A DNA stretch of 64,000 bases from Paenibacillus ferrarius. GTDB taxonomy: Bacteria > Bacillota > Bacilli > Paenibacillales > NBRC-103111. Shown here piece by piece: positions 34,851-44,595 of the stretch (within the stretch, counting starts at the first letter, position 1; each line of letters begins with the position of its first letter). The translations under genes were made by a program, and so were the position numbers. The notes beneath the pieces are model-generated. The model was not told the origin of the DNA and searched no databases. It was given only the letters and a program-made list of their open reading frames with translations. The stretch is taken from assembly GCF_002027705.1 (NCBI RefSeq), contig NZ_MBTG01000012.1:186001-250000 (forward strand), given 5' to 3'.

Positions 34851-37800
34851 ATGAAGAAAGTGTCTGCGTTTCTTATCATGGTTGCCATGTTATTTGTTAA
34901 TTGTTCTTTTGTATCTGCTGCTGTAAAAACGGGGTGGGATATAAACGCTGCTCGTGGCGTGGCGGTTGACGCAAGCGGTAAAATATACGTCGCGGATCTG
35001 GGGAATCATCGGGTTCAAATTTACAATAGTGACGAAAGTCTATATAAGACGCTTGGTGTTAAAGGAGTACTCGGTTCAGACAACAGCCACTTTAACTCGC
35101 CGAGGGCAGTTGAAGTCGAGAGGACGACAGGGGATATCTATGTCCTAGATAGTACCAATAATCGTGTACAGGTGTTTGACACTCAAGGTAACTGGTCGCG
35201 AACCATCACGCTGCCGCCAAATGCTAGCAAAACACCAATACCCGAAGCCATGACACTGGATGGCAATGGGCATCTATTCGTGTCTGATCAAAATATTAAT
35301 ATCGTATACCGATTCGACCTCGATGGGACGAATATGATCGTCGTTGATTCTACCGGGGTTAGTGGAAGGCCAATGGGGCTAGCCGTTGATGATTCAGGAA
35401 ATCTGTACGTCTCACAATATAATTCTCAAGTTGTGTTCAAATACCAATATAACTCAGGTACCAGTACGTACTCAAAAGTGAAAACGATTGGGGCTCTGAA
35501 CGCTTCAGGTACAGACAATAGCCACTTTAATGGTCCTTGGGGTTTGTACACGGATAGCATCAACCGACTATATGTTACAGACCAGACGAATAAACGCGTG
35601 CAAGTTTTTAATAGTGACGGCAGCTATGCGTTAACATTGTCCGATACAGGTTTTATAACTCCGCATGATGTAGCTTCAGATAGCAGTGGGAATGTATATG
35701 TGTTGGATAAAGGGGCTAATAAAATATTTTTATTTAAACCGCAAGAAAGCACTGGTACAGCACTTGGTCAAAACATCGTTCCGACTTTAATTGGAAGTGT
35801 CACAACCCTGACAGTCGATCAAAATTCCGGTGCTGCCGATATCTCAAGCTTATTGCACGTCAGCGACACGGATCTCGGCCAGATCGTGACATGGACAGCC
35901 AGTACTCCACCTTCCCATGGTACGCTGAGCATCACCAATGTGACTGCACCCAGCGGAGGTGTCGACATCGCTCCAGGCAACCCGATTACGTATACACCGA
36001 CAGCGGGATACTCCGGTACCGACAGCTTTACGGTACAGGTAAGCGATGGCGTCGGCGGAACGGTAACCCGTACCATATCGGTGAACATAAGAGGGCAGGT
36101 TGCAACGCCGACAGCCAATCCGGCAAGCGGCGCTACGGTGGCGAACAACAGCAAGGTGACTTTGGGATCCGCAACAAGCGGAGCGACGATCTATTACACG
36201 ACCGATGGCACGACGCCAACAACAGGCAGCGCGAGCGGAACGAACGTGACGATCAGCGGCGAGCCTGGCGAAACCGTGACCGTCAAAGCGATAGCGGTAA
36301 AGGCAGGCAGTTTGAACAGCAATCCGGCAACGTTCACGTATACGATTCAAGTTCCTGCGCCGACCAATTTAACGGCAGCAGCAGGAGACGGCCAAGCGAC
36401 GTTGAGTTGGACCGGGGTTCAAGGAGCAATTACGTATAGTGTTTATCAAGGAACAGCTAGCGGTAATTACAATTCGATTCCAGTGGTTACGGTTGGCGGT
36501 ACGTCTTATACGGTAACGGGATTGACGAATGGCAGCACTTTTTATTATGCAGTCAAAGCCAATTACGCAGGAGCAAGCAGCGGCTACTCCAACCAAGTCA
36601 TTGCAAAGCCTAGATCAAGCGATGCGAATTTGAGCGGCCTTGCATTATCGAGAGGTACGCTGAATCCAATATTTGCCACGAACATAACGAGCTATGAAAC
36701 AGACGTAACGTACGACGTGACCAGTGTAACGGTAACGCCGATGGTATCCGATGCCGTCCATGCTGCGGTAACGGCGAGCGTATACACAAGCAGCGGCGAT
36801 CTTACGAGCGGACCGTTTACTTTGACGAGCGGTACGGCTTCTCCGGCGATTGCCCTGAACGAGGGAAGCAACGTGATTAAGGTAGTTGTGACAGCGCAAG
36901 ATAACACAACGAAGACGTATACGGTGACGGTGTCAAGGGCTTCCGCACCTGCGCCGACCAATTTAACGGCAGCAGCAGGAGACGGCCAAGCGACGTTGAG
37001 TTGGACCGGGGTTCAAGGAGCAATTACGTATAGTGTTTATCAAGGAACAGCTAGCGGTAATTACAATTCGATTCCAGTGGTTACGGTTGGCGGTACGTCT
37101 TATACGGTAACGGGATTGACGAATGGCAGCACTTATTATTATGCAGTCAAAGCCAATTACGCAGGAGGAAGCAGCGGCAACTCCAACGAAGCCATTGCAA
37201 AGCCTAGATCAAGCGACGCGAATTTGAGCGGCCTTGCATTATCGAGAGGTACGCTGAATCCGATATTTGCGCCGAACATAACGAGCTATGAAGCAGACGT
37301 AACGAGCGACGTGACCAGCGTCACGGTAACGCCGACGGTATCCGATACCATCCATGCTGCGGTAACGGCGAGCGTATACACAAGCAGCGGCAATCTTACG
37401 AGCGGACCGTTTACTTTGACGAGCGGTACGGCTTCTCCGTCGATTGCCCTGAACGAGGGAATCAACGTGATTAAGGTAGTTGTGACAGCGCAAGATAACA
37501 CAACGAAGACGTATATGGTGAAGGTGACTCGCGTGAGGAGCAGCAATGCAAACTTGAGCGGCTTGAGCCTGTCGAGCGGGTTGCTGAGTCCAGTGTTTGC
37601 ATCGGGTACGACGAACTACAACGCGACTGTGCCTAATGATGTATCAGTCACCACGGTCACTTACAATACTGCTGATAGCCATGCAACTGCGGATTTACGG
37701 CTTAATGGGGCTTCGGTTAACAATCCAGTTAATTTGAGCGTGGGCTCAAATATCATTAGTATTGTTGTTACTGCGCAGGATGGAACTACGAAAAGCTATT

Positions 37801-39140
37801 CAGTGACAGTTACACGTGCAGGTTCAAATAACGCAGTCTTAAGTTCGCTGAACTTAAGCGGCATTACGCTAGATCAACCGGTGACTGGAAATGTTTATGC
37901 GTATACCGCGACCGTGCCTTATGATGTTTCTGTTACTACAGCTACTTACGCAACTACGGAAAGCCATGCGACCGTTGCTTTGAGTTTAAATGGAGCACCA
38001 GTTAATAATCCGATAAATTTACATACGGGGTTAAATATCATTAGTTTTGTAGTGACTGCTCAGGATGGAACGGTGCAGACCTATACAGTCAATGTTACAC
38101 GGGAAACCCAACTGGTTGCTAATATCTCAGTCTCCAGTGCTAGCGAAACCATGTACGTCGGAGACTCCCTACAATTTAGTGCAAGTGTAACTCCTGACAA
38201 TGCAACGGACAAAACACTTAGCTGGTCAGTAGTTCCAGGTACGGGGGCGGCAACGATCAATGAGGATGGTTTGCTCGTTGCAACTCAAGTGGGTATGGTT
38301 ACAGTTCAGGCAACTGCACATGATGGTTCCGGTATTGTAGGAAGCAAAGTTATTACGATCTCTAACAGATCTACTAGCGGCGGTAGTCATTCTGATTCTC
38401 ATACAGACACTCAATCGCCGCCTGCACCTGTACAGACTCCGGAACCTGCACAGACACCGAATTCGATACCAAATCCTGCAACAGATGTGTTTAGGTCGAA
38501 TGTAGTACAAGGCGACAATAATGTTGTTAAGAACATGGAAACACGGATTCAGGAAGCTAAAAAAGACCCGACTATAGCTAATCTTTCGGACACTAAAGGA
38601 CACTGGGCAGAAAAGACGATTGGTATTTTCGTAAAACTACATGTGATTGAAGGTTACGACGATGGTGCGTTCAAGCCGAATGGTAATATCACACGCGGTG
38701 AATTCGCAATGATTCTAAGCCGGGTATTTGATATCAATGGCGGCGACAATACCAGCACTGAATTGAAGGATGTTGGCAGCCATTGGGCGAAAGGGGCAAT
38801 CGAGAAATTTGTAAAGGCAGGGGTAATCAGCGGCTACGAGGACGGTACGTTCCAGCCGGATAAAACGATTACTCGCGAGGAAATGGTGGTTATGTTGTCC
38901 CGCATAGTAAACCTTAACAACGTGGCGAAGGACACTTCCAAAGGCAACTTCAATGATCTAGAGGGGGCTTATGCAACAAATGAGATCAAAGCTGAAGCAC
39001 AGGCAGGAATCATTAATGGTAAAGCGGATGGGAAATTTGATCCCAAAAGTAATGCCACACGCGCTGAAGCTTTGCAGATCATATTGAATGCGCTGAAGCT
39101 CAACCCGCAATTGAAGACGCTGTTGGATTCGTTTAACTAA
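34851..39140 (+). CDS. Large SLH-anchored surface protein (NHL, Ig/Fn3, cadherin-like domains)
   Basis: A 1429-residue exported protein. Signal peptide 1-23 (ending FVSA); about 25-300, NHL beta-propeller repeats (GVAVDASGKIYVADLGNHRV); about 305-415, a cadherin/Big-type domain (YTPTAGYSGTDSFTVQV); then a chitobiase C-terminal-like domain (IYYTTDGTTPTTGS). Next come two Fn3 domains alternating with PF12733-type cadherin-like beta-sandwiches, two more such sandwiches, and a Big_2 domain (AATINEDGLLVATQVG). After a Pro-rich linker, three SLH repeats (GHWAEKTIGIFVKLHVIEGY and on) bind pyruvylated cell-wall polymer. Residues 504-899 contain a near-identical internal duplication. The start at 34851 is chosen by signal peptide; the upstream frame extension has none. 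Confidence 0.9.
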   Translation: MKKVSAFLIMVAMLFVNCSFVSAAVKTGWDINAARGVAVDASGKIYVADLGNHRVQIYNSDESLYKTLGVKGVLGSDNSHFNSPRAVEVERTTGDIYVLDSTNNRVQVFDTQGNWSRTITLPPNASKTPIPEAMTLDGNGHLFVSDQNINIVYRFDLDGTNMIVVDSTGVSGRPMGLAVDDSGNLYVSQYNSQVVFKYQYNSGTSTYSKVKTIGALNASGTDNSHFNGPWGLYTDSINRLYVTDQTNKRVQVFNSDGSYALTLSDTGFITPHDVASDSSGNVYVLDKGANKIFLFKPQESTGTALGQNIVPTLIGSVTTLTVDQNSGAADISSLLHVSDTDLGQIVTWTASTPPSHGTLSITNVTAPSGGVDIAPGNPITYTPTAGYSGTDSFTVQVSDGVGGTVTRTISVNIRGQVATPTANPASGATVANNSKVTLGSATSGATIYYTTDGTTPTTGSASGTNVTISGEPGETVTVKAIAVKAGSLNSNPATFTYTIQVPAPTNLTAAAGDGQATLSWTGVQGAITYSVYQGTASGNYNSIPVVTVGGTSYTVTGLTNGSTFYYAVKANYAGASSGYSNQVIAKPRSSDANLSGLALSRGTLNPIFATNITSYETDVTYDVTSVTVTPMVSDAVHAAVTASVYTSSGDLTSGPFTLTSGTASPAIALNEGSNVIKVVVTAQDNTTKTYTVTVSRASAPAPTNLTAAAGDGQATLSWTGVQGAITYSVYQGTASGNYNSIPVVTVGGTSYTVTGLTNGSTYYYAVKANYAGGSSGNSNEAIAKPRSSDANLSGLALSRGTLNPIFAPNITSYEADVTSDVTSVTVTPTVSDTIHAAVTASVYTSSGNLTSGPFTLTSGTASPSIALNEGINVIKVVVTAQDNTTKTYMVKVTRVRSSNANLSGLSLSSGLLSPVFASGTTNYNATVPNDVSVTTVTYNTADSHATADLRLNGASVNNPVNLSVGSNIISIVVTAQDGTTKSYSVTVTRAGSNNAVLSSLNLSGITLDQPVTGNVYAYTATVPYDVSVTTATYATTESHATVALSLNGAPVNNPINLHTGLNIISFVVTAQDGTVQTYTVNVTRETQLVANISVSSASETMYVGDSLQFSASVTPDNATDKTLSWSVVPGTGAATINEDGLLVATQVGMVTVQATAHDGSGIVGSKVITISNRSTSGGSHSDSHTDTQSPPAPVQTPEPAQTPNSIPNPATDVFRSNVVQGDNNVVKNMETRIQEAKKDPTIANLSDTKGHWAEKTIGIFVKLHVIEGYDDGAFKPNGNITRGEFAMILSRVFDINGGDNTSTELKDVGSHWAKGAIEKFVKAGVISGYEDGTFQPDKTITREEMVVMLSRIVNLNNVAKDTSKGNFNDLEGAYATNEIKAEAQAGIINGKADGKFDPKSNATRAEALQIILNALKLNPQLKTLLDSFN
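36361..37548 (+). repeat. Tandem 594-bp in-frame duplication
   Basis: 36361-36954 and 36955-37548 are direct repeats of 594 bp (198 codons). Each encodes an Fn3 domain plus a cadherin-like sandwich. Long stretches are identical at the DNA level, including synonymous positions, so the duplication or a gene-conversion event is recent. The second copy diverges toward its end. Confidence 0.85.
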
Positions 39141-39166
39141 TATCGTTTTTTTAAATACTCCTGTGC

Positions 39167-39205
39167 AGCTGACATTTCTCGTATGAGGGGTGTCAGCTTT
39201 TTTTT
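39167..39205 (+). terminator. Intrinsic terminator after the SLH gene
   Basis: AGCTGACA (39167-39174) pairs with TGTCAGCT (39191-39198), running into eight T. Confidence 0.8.
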
Positions 39206-39350
39206 CAGCCGAATTGGCGTATTCGTTCATTGGCGAAACCTCCTCATCTTTTCAAGGTCTGCCGCATCAAATTTGAGACTATACATATTAGAAATTAACG
39301 AACATAATGGAGATATATCAATAAATCCAACAGGGAGGAAGTAGACAGAC

Positions 39351-40325
39351 ATGCTGAAGATAGCGATAGTAGGTACGGGATGGTTTGCCGATAAACATGC
39401 AGATTTGCTTACTGCCAGAGATGATGCGAAGGTCGTAGCTTTTGTAGGCACGACAGTGGAGAAGGCTGAGAAGCTGGCACTGCGATATGCAGGCTCGCAA
39501 GCTTTTGATCATTTGGAGCAGATGCTGGATACATGCAAGCCAGATGCCGTCTATATTTGTGTGCCGCCAATGGCGCATGGTTACATAGAAGAAACGCTTA
39601 TTGCGCGCGGTATCCCATTTTTGGTGGAGAAGCCGCTTGGCATCGAAGAAGAATCTGTTCAGCATATTCTATCATTAGTAGAAAGCAAAAAACTTATTAC
39701 CTCGGTAGGGTATCATGTGAGGTATACAGACGCTGCCCAAACGGCCAAAAAATTGCTGGAAACCAGAAAAATCGGGATGGCAATCGGCAGTTGGATGGGG
39801 AACATGCCCGGTGTCTCATGGTGGCGGAAGCAAAACGGTTCCGGAGGCCAATTCATTGAGCAAACCACACATATTGTGGATTTAGTCCGGTACCTGATCG
39901 GTGAAGTGGATGAAGTGTATGCCGTTTACGCACAGCGCCATATGCACACCGTTCATGATCATGTGGAAGTAGCTGATGTTGGAGCAGTGACCTTGAAATT
40001 AGCCAGTGGAGCTATCGCTACGTTGACCAATACGTGTATGCTGCCATTCGGGCACAAGGCAGGGCTGGAGTTGTATACGGATCAAGGTGTTCTGGAAATT
40101 GAGCAAAGCCGTTATTTGAAACATATTGAAAAAACGCAAACAACGGAGTTCTTCGACGCAGCTAATCCGTATGAACGTGAATCCGAAGCCTTCTTGCACG
40201 CCATCAAGACAGGAGATCGGTCACTTATTTTGAGCGATTATGCCGATGCCGTGAAGAGCTTCCGCGTAACAACTGCCGCTCTGCAATCGTCAATCAGCGG
40301 CTTGCCGATCAAGCTTCGGTCATAA
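39351..40325 (+). CDS. Gfo/Idh/MocA-family NAD(P)-dependent oxidoreductase
   Basis: A 324-residue protein with the Rossmann motif GTGWFADKHAD (8-18), the EKP motif at 93-95 (FLVEKPLGIEEE), and GGQFIEQTTHIVDLVRYLIGEV with the conserved His-Asp region. Probably a sugar or inositol dehydrogenase. A GGAGGAAG site precedes ATG. It stands alone, so the pathway cannot be deduced. Confidence 0.88.
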   Translation: MLKIAIVGTGWFADKHADLLTARDDAKVVAFVGTTVEKAEKLALRYAGSQAFDHLEQMLDTCKPDAVYICVPPMAHGYIEETLIARGIPFLVEKPLGIEEESVQHILSLVESKKLITSVGYHVRYTDAAQTAKKLLETRKIGMAIGSWMGNMPGVSWWRKQNGSGGQFIEQTTHIVDLVRYLIGEVDEVYAVYAQRHMHTVHDHVEVADVGAVTLKLASGAIATLTNTCMLPFGHKAGLELYTDQGVLEIEQSRYLKHIEKTQTTEFFDAANPYERESEAFLHAIKTGDRSLILSDYADAVKSFRVTTAALQSSISGLPIKLRS

Positions 40326-40372
40326 ATAGAAGATCAGCTTATGCAAAAAGAAGAGCGAACGGTTGGCTGCGT

Positions 40373-40789
40373 TCACTCTATAAATGTACGATTAAGTCTA
40401 GCTAACAGCACCCCGAATGTGTGACGTTCCTCATCTGTCCAGTCTTTGAACAACTGCGCGTGTCTAGCCAACCGCGCTTTTTTGGCTTCCATGACTCTAT
40501 ACAATCCTTCCTCCGTGACCTCGAAATTGCTGGATCTTCCATCCATGGGATCAGGCAATCGCCGGACATACCCCTTTGCTTCCAATACAGTCGTTTGTCT
40601 GCTGATCGTGGAGATATCCAAGCGAAATTCGCTTGCTAAAGCCTTTACACCAACAGGTCCACTTTTGGAAAGTTGAGTAAGAAGCGTATAGGTCGACCGA
40701 TCGAGGCCGCCTAATTCTTTATCCAAAGAAGTACGACGAATCAGGACGACTAATTCATAATCAAGAAGTTCCAAATCTTCTGTTTTCAT
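40373..40789 (-). CDS. MarR-family transcriptional regulator, divergent from MFS gene
   Basis: A 138-residue MarR protein: the helix-turn-helix has VKALASEFRLDISTISRQTTVLEAKGYVRRLPDPMDGRSSNFEVTEEG, with the wing motif DxRS. ATG at 40789 is about 12 bases after AAAAGG, whereas ATG at 40801 directly abuts it. It probably represses the efflux gene transcribed away from it. Confidence 0.85.
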   Translation of the reverse strand: MKTEDLELLDYELVVLIRRTSLDKELGGLDRSTYTLLTQLSKSGPVGVKALASEFRLDISTISRQTTVLEAKGYVRRLPDPMDGRSSNFEVTEEGLYRVMEAKKARLARHAQLFKDWTDEERHTFGVLLARLNRTFIE

Positions 40790-40819
40790 CCAAACATCCA
40801 TCCTTTTCTAGAAATGCGC

Positions 40820-40872
40820 TTGACATTCAATCATCTAGTTGTACAATACAAGTATACATAAATGATTGTATT
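40820..40872 (+). promoter_or_regulatory. MFS promoter with MarR operator candidates
   Basis: TTGACA (40820-40825), a 16-base spacer and TACAAT (40842-40847). The palindrome TTGTACAA (40839-40846) overlaps the -10, and AATACAA (40845-40851) and TTGTATT (40866-40872) form a wider inverted repeat. Confidence 0.55.
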
Positions 40873-40910
40873 ATTCAACTACTTCTTAAGCAAAGTAGGT
40901 GCAAGATTTA

Positions 40911-42356
40911 ATGGGAAACCCAACTCAACGCAATTCATCATTTTGGTTTATTATTTTATCTATCTTTTTCGGCAATTTCATGTCCATACTCAGCTCGACT
41001 ACGATCAATGTAGCATTTCCGGTATTTATGAAGGACTTTCATGCCGAATTAGGTGCGGTTCAGTGGATGATTACCGGATTTCTGCTGGCAACCGGGGTCG
41101 TCGCTCCAGTAGTAGGTTATTTCGGAGACCGCTGGAGCTACAAGAGGTTGTATCTATTCGCCTTGTCAGGTTTCACGCTGTTCTCAGGCTTATGTACGAT
41201 TGCCTGGAATATTGAATCCTTAGTCGTGTTCCGGATCCTGCAAGGGGTCTTCAGCGGTTTAATTATTCCTACTACGATGACGATGATTTATCAATTTATT
41301 GAAAAAGACAGACAGGCGTTTGCTATGAGCTTATGGAGCTTGTCCTCCATGCTGGCTCCGGCATTTGGCCCGACATTGGGAGGATGGCTCACCGAATATT
41401 TCGGCTGGAGATCCTTATTTATCCTCAATCTGCCCATCGGCATTATAGCCATCGCCGTTGCGTTTAAATGTCTGCCTTTGCACAAAACGGCCCCAACCAA
41501 GTCCTTTGATTTGTCTGGTTTTGTGACAGTTCTCATCAGCAGTTCGTTCATTATTCTAGCCTTTAGCGAAGGGAATGGATGGGGGTGGACGTCTTGGAAA
41601 ACACTCTCTTTTCTGATCGTGGGAGCTGCGACACTAGCCTACTTCATTCGTAGGGAGCTTACGGTGAAAGACCCCTTGCTGAATCTAAGTGTATTTCGCA
41701 CCAACCGCTTTACGTACAGCTTGATTATTAATTGTATAATAACAGCTTCGTTGTACTCAGGAACATTCCTAATCCCAATTTTCCTTCAAGACATTCAGCA
41801 ATCTACTGCTTTGAATACGGCGTTGGTTCTGCTGCCCGGTTCCATCGTGATGGCGTTCTTTTCACCTATCGTTGGGAAGCTTTATGCGCGCACAGGTCCT
41901 TTTTGGCTCATCCTTAGCGGAATTATACTGTTGATTGTATCAACCTGGGAGTTAAGCCATGTCACGCTCCAGGCAACCCATATGTACATTGCTGCATGGA
42001 TGACAATTCGATATGTGGGAATTGCCTTTGCTTTTATGCCGGTTATGAATGCCGGAATGTCAGCGATTTCCAAAGAGAAGTCCGGTCATGCTTCAGCCGT
42101 TACGAACTGGGTGCGTCAAGCAACGGGCGCTTTATCCATTGGTATTTTCAGTTCATTGCTCGCTGCTCGTTCATCAACGCATATCAAACAATTGAATGAA
42201 GCTGCAGCAGCAGGAACGCCTTTCTTACGAGAGCAAGGAATGACGTTAGGCGTGCAGGATGTCTTCTTGGCCGCTACGTTAATTTGTGTGATTGCTATTC
42301 CACTAACCTTTTTGATAAAAGAGAAGCGGAAGAAGAGGCAATTCCTAACTTCTTAA
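40911..42356 (+). CDS. MFS drug efflux transporter, DHA2 (EmrB/QacA) family
   Basis: A 481-residue inner-membrane transporter with about 14 hydrophobic segments. Family motifs: STTINVAFPVFMKDFHAELGAVQWMITGFLLATGVVAPVVGYFGDRWSYKRL (motifs D1 and A) and PAFGPTLGGWLTEYFGWRSLFILNLPIG (motif C). It probably exports toxic compounds by proton antiport. ATG at 40911 has TAGGTG nine bases upstream; the GTG at 40899 lies too close to it. Confidence 0.9.
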   Translation: MGNPTQRNSSFWFIILSIFFGNFMSILSSTTINVAFPVFMKDFHAELGAVQWMITGFLLATGVVAPVVGYFGDRWSYKRLYLFALSGFTLFSGLCTIAWNIESLVVFRILQGVFSGLIIPTTMTMIYQFIEKDRQAFAMSLWSLSSMLAPAFGPTLGGWLTEYFGWRSLFILNLPIGIIAIAVAFKCLPLHKTAPTKSFDLSGFVTVLISSSFIILAFSEGNGWGWTSWKTLSFLIVGAATLAYFIRRELTVKDPLLNLSVFRTNRFTYSLIINCIITASLYSGTFLIPIFLQDIQQSTALNTALVLLPGSIVMAFFSPIVGKLYARTGPFWLILSGIILLIVSTWELSHVTLQATHMYIAAWMTIRYVGIAFAFMPVMNAGMSAISKEKSGHASAVTNWVRQATGALSIGIFSSLLAARSSTHIKQLNEAAAAGTPFLREQGMTLGVQDVFLAATLICVIAIPLTFLIKEKRKKRQFLTS

Positions 42357-42379
42357 GAGCTGCTATCGCTCTGATTCGG

Positions 42380-42808
42380 CTATTTGATTTGTCCAATTGA
42401 TAAGCTGGTCTTGTAGTTGCCATAATGCAAGAGCTCGTCAAGAAAGGCATTTAATTCAACCATAGAGGGGACGCGAACTCGCATCCAATAACAGCCGTCC
42501 CCGCTTACCCGATGCATTTCCGTTACCATCTCACTGCTCTGGACAAAAGATACGAAAGATGAATGGGCGATGGTCATTTTCATAAACATAGTCACAAAAG
42601 CGTGAACGGTTAAGCCAATTTTTTCAGGATTCCAAAGTAATGTATACCCTTCAATAATGCCTGAATCCTGCATTTTTCGGATGCGAGCTCCAACGGCTTG
42701 TCCGGTCAAATGAACGAGTTCTCCAATTTCTTTATGAGGGCGAATCGCATTTTCCAATAAAACTTGTAAAATCGCAAGATCTGTCTCATCTATACGATTG
42801 GCGAGCAT
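42380..42808 (-). CDS. Lrp/AsnC-family transcriptional regulator
   Basis: A 142-residue regulator: an N-terminal helix-turn-helix (LVHLTGQAVGARIRKMQDSGII) and a C-terminal RAM ligand-binding domain (VTEMHRVSGDGCYWMRVRV). AAAGGAG precedes the ATG by about nine bases. It may sense an amino acid. It is divergent from the metallohydrolase gene and convergent with the MFS gene. Confidence 0.88.
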   Translation of the reverse strand: MLANRIDETDLAILQVLLENAIRPHKEIGELVHLTGQAVGARIRKMQDSGIIEGYTLLWNPEKIGLTVHAFVTMFMKMTIAHSSFVSFVQSSEMVTEMHRVSGDGCYWMRVRVPSMVELNAFLDELLHYGNYKTSLSIGQIK

Positions 42809-42936
42809 AATGTCATTCTCCTTTCAGAATGAAACAAGAAACGGCAATTTCGTTTCATTGCATGATGTAAGGATGTTTGCTTATCTTCTATAATCGTAAC
42901 ATTACCATATAAAGAAAGAGATGAGGTAGGTTTTTT

Positions 42937-43689
42937 ATGAAACTTCGATTAATTCGTCATGCAACGCTTTGGTTAGATTATGCAGGTGTTCAGTTCTTAA
43001 TTGATCCGATGTTTAGCGATCAGGGCATCAACCCGCCGATTATAAATACAACGAATGAAAGAAGAAATCCACTTGTTTCACTGCCTATTTCCTCAGAGGA
43101 AATGCTGGCATTGTCACCTGATGCGATCATCGTTACTCACTTGCACCCTGATCATTGGGATGCTGCAGCCCAAGAAGCGCTTAACAAGGAAACGCCGCTT
43201 TATTGTCAGCCGGGCAACGAGTCCGAATTTACAGCTTCTGGCTTTAAAAACGTACAAGTCATCCATGAGAGTCATACTTTCAAGGGGATTACGATCACGC
43301 GAACGTCGGGGCAGCATGGCACAGGTGAAATAGGGCGGCTTATGGGCGCGGTATCCGGCTTTGTTTTTCAAGCACAAGATCAACCTACGGTTTATCTCGC
43401 AGGCGATACGATATGGTGTGAAGAAGTTCAAAGTGCGCTGGATAAGTATCAACCTGATGTCACCATTGTCAATGCAGGAGGTGCACAGTTTGCTGTTGGG
43501 GAACCCATAACGATGGATGCTTCTGATGTGATACAAGTATGCCAATACGCTCCGTATACCAAAGTTGTCGCGGTGCATATGGATACGATTAACCACTGCT
43601 TGGTAACCAGAGAGGATTTGCGAAACAGGCTTATGGATGAGAAATGGATAGATCATGTCGCGATACCGCAAGACGGTGAATGGGTCTGA
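42937..43689 (+). CDS. MBL-fold metallohydrolase (UlaG-like)
   Basis: A 250-residue metallo-beta-lactamase-fold protein. The metal motif HLHPDHWD lies at 68-75; later ligands are in TSGQHGTG, LAGDTIWCEEV and VAVHMDTINHC. The N-terminal MKLRLIRHATLWLDYAGVQFLIDPMF is typical of UlaG-like lactonases and related hydrolases. Substrate unknown. Confidence 0.88.
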   Translation: MKLRLIRHATLWLDYAGVQFLIDPMFSDQGINPPIINTTNERRNPLVSLPISSEEMLALSPDAIIVTHLHPDHWDAAAQEALNKETPLYCQPGNESEFTASGFKNVQVIHESHTFKGITITRTSGQHGTGEIGRLMGAVSGFVFQAQDQPTVYLAGDTIWCEEVQSALDKYQPDVTIVNAGGAQFAVGEPITMDASDVIQVCQYAPYTKVVAVHMDTINHCLVTREDLRNRLMDEKWIDHVAIPQDGEWV

Positions 43690-43823
43690 TCAGGGAGACA
43701 CGATTTCAACAGCGGTTGGAACCCCACATCCATCCCTCTAGGCATAGCGCTGTTTCGAAAACGGGATTTGCCTTTATAAGTCGGTGCATCTATAATGCTA
43801 GAAAAAGCAATTGAGGGAGCTAA

Positions 43824-44228
43824 ATGATGTCAACGATAATTGACAAAATAGCATGGATTCATGTGGTAGATGGTCAAATCCTATGTGCGCGTTCGCACGG
43901 AAAAGAGCTCTATTATATTCCCGGAGGAAAAAGAGATCCCGGTGAATCCGATCATGAAACGCTTGTACGTGAAATTGATGAAGAACTGTCTGTTCGAATT
44001 AAGCCGGAGACAATCGCCTACGTGGGAACGTTTGAAGCGCAAGCGGATGGGAAATCAGAGGGGACGTTCGTTAAAATGACCTGCTACACGGCAGATTTCG
44101 AAGGAGAACTAAGGCCGGCTTCGGAAATAGCCGAGCTCGTTTGGCTAAACGCTGAAGAGACAGACCGTGTTTCGCTTGTTTGCCGGCTTATTTTTGATAA
44201 ATTACGTGAATTGAAGTGGCTTTCTTAA
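43824..44228 (+). CDS. NUDIX hydrolase
   Basis: A 134-residue protein with the Nudix box GKRDPGESDHETLVREIDEEL, matching GX5EX7REUXEE. It hydrolyses nucleoside diphosphates linked to another moiety; the substrate is not evident. The start is ATG 43824 or the next codon at 43827. Its last 27 bases overlap the convergent small gene. Confidence 0.88.
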   Translation: MMSTIIDKIAWIHVVDGQILCARSHGKELYYIPGGKRDPGESDHETLVREIDEELSVRIKPETIAYVGTFEAQADGKSEGTFVKMTCYTADFEGELRPASEIAELVWLNAEETDRVSLVCRLIFDKLRELKWLS

Positions 44229-44384
44229 ACTTTCTAAATCCTGCGAGATTCTCAGCAAATCCTCGGTAATATCGAGACAGGATGACACGATATCCTTTAA
44301 TTCTATCCAGCCTTCATCCATCTCGGTTATCAACCGTTCAATATCGTGATAAGTAATTTTTCTTTCTTCACTATTTGACGGCAT
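44202..44384 (-). CDS. Small hypothetical protein
   Basis: A 60-residue acidic, probably helical protein (MPSNSEERKITYHDIERL, then DITEDLLRISQDLESLRK). ATG at 44384 has AAGGAGAG eight bases upstream, good evidence that it is translated. No family recognised. It overlaps the NUDIX gene tail to tail. Confidence 0.6.
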   Translation of the reverse strand: MPSNSEERKITYHDIERLITEMDEGWIELKDIVSSCLDITEDLLRISQDLESLRKPLQFT

Positions 44385-44508
44385 GTGATCTCTCCTTCTA
44401 GTTTCATTTCGAGTATTCCTTATCTTATAATTTTCGTTCAAGTGTTCACTTATGTGGGTGTCTTCAAAAATACAATTATTGGGAATGGGTGGAGGAGGGT
44501 ATTTAAAG

Positions 44509-44541
44509 AAAAAAAGTGAACCACTATTTGAGTGGCTCACT
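44509..44541 (-). terminator. Intrinsic terminator of the 44596 gene
   Basis: On the minus strand AGTGAGCCACT pairs with AGTGGTTCACT (11-bp stem, one mismatch) around a 5-base loop, followed by a run of T. Confidence 0.8.
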
Positions 44542-44595
44542 GATAGGGGACGTGAATATTCCTGTATTGCCTAATCAACATCCGAATACGTTCGG

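Noticed and set aside
35819-37546. Several long minus-strand frames inside the SLH gene
   Set aside because: They are antisense to repetitive domains with clear sense-strand protein families, lack ribosome sites, and duplicate exactly where the sense gene duplicates.
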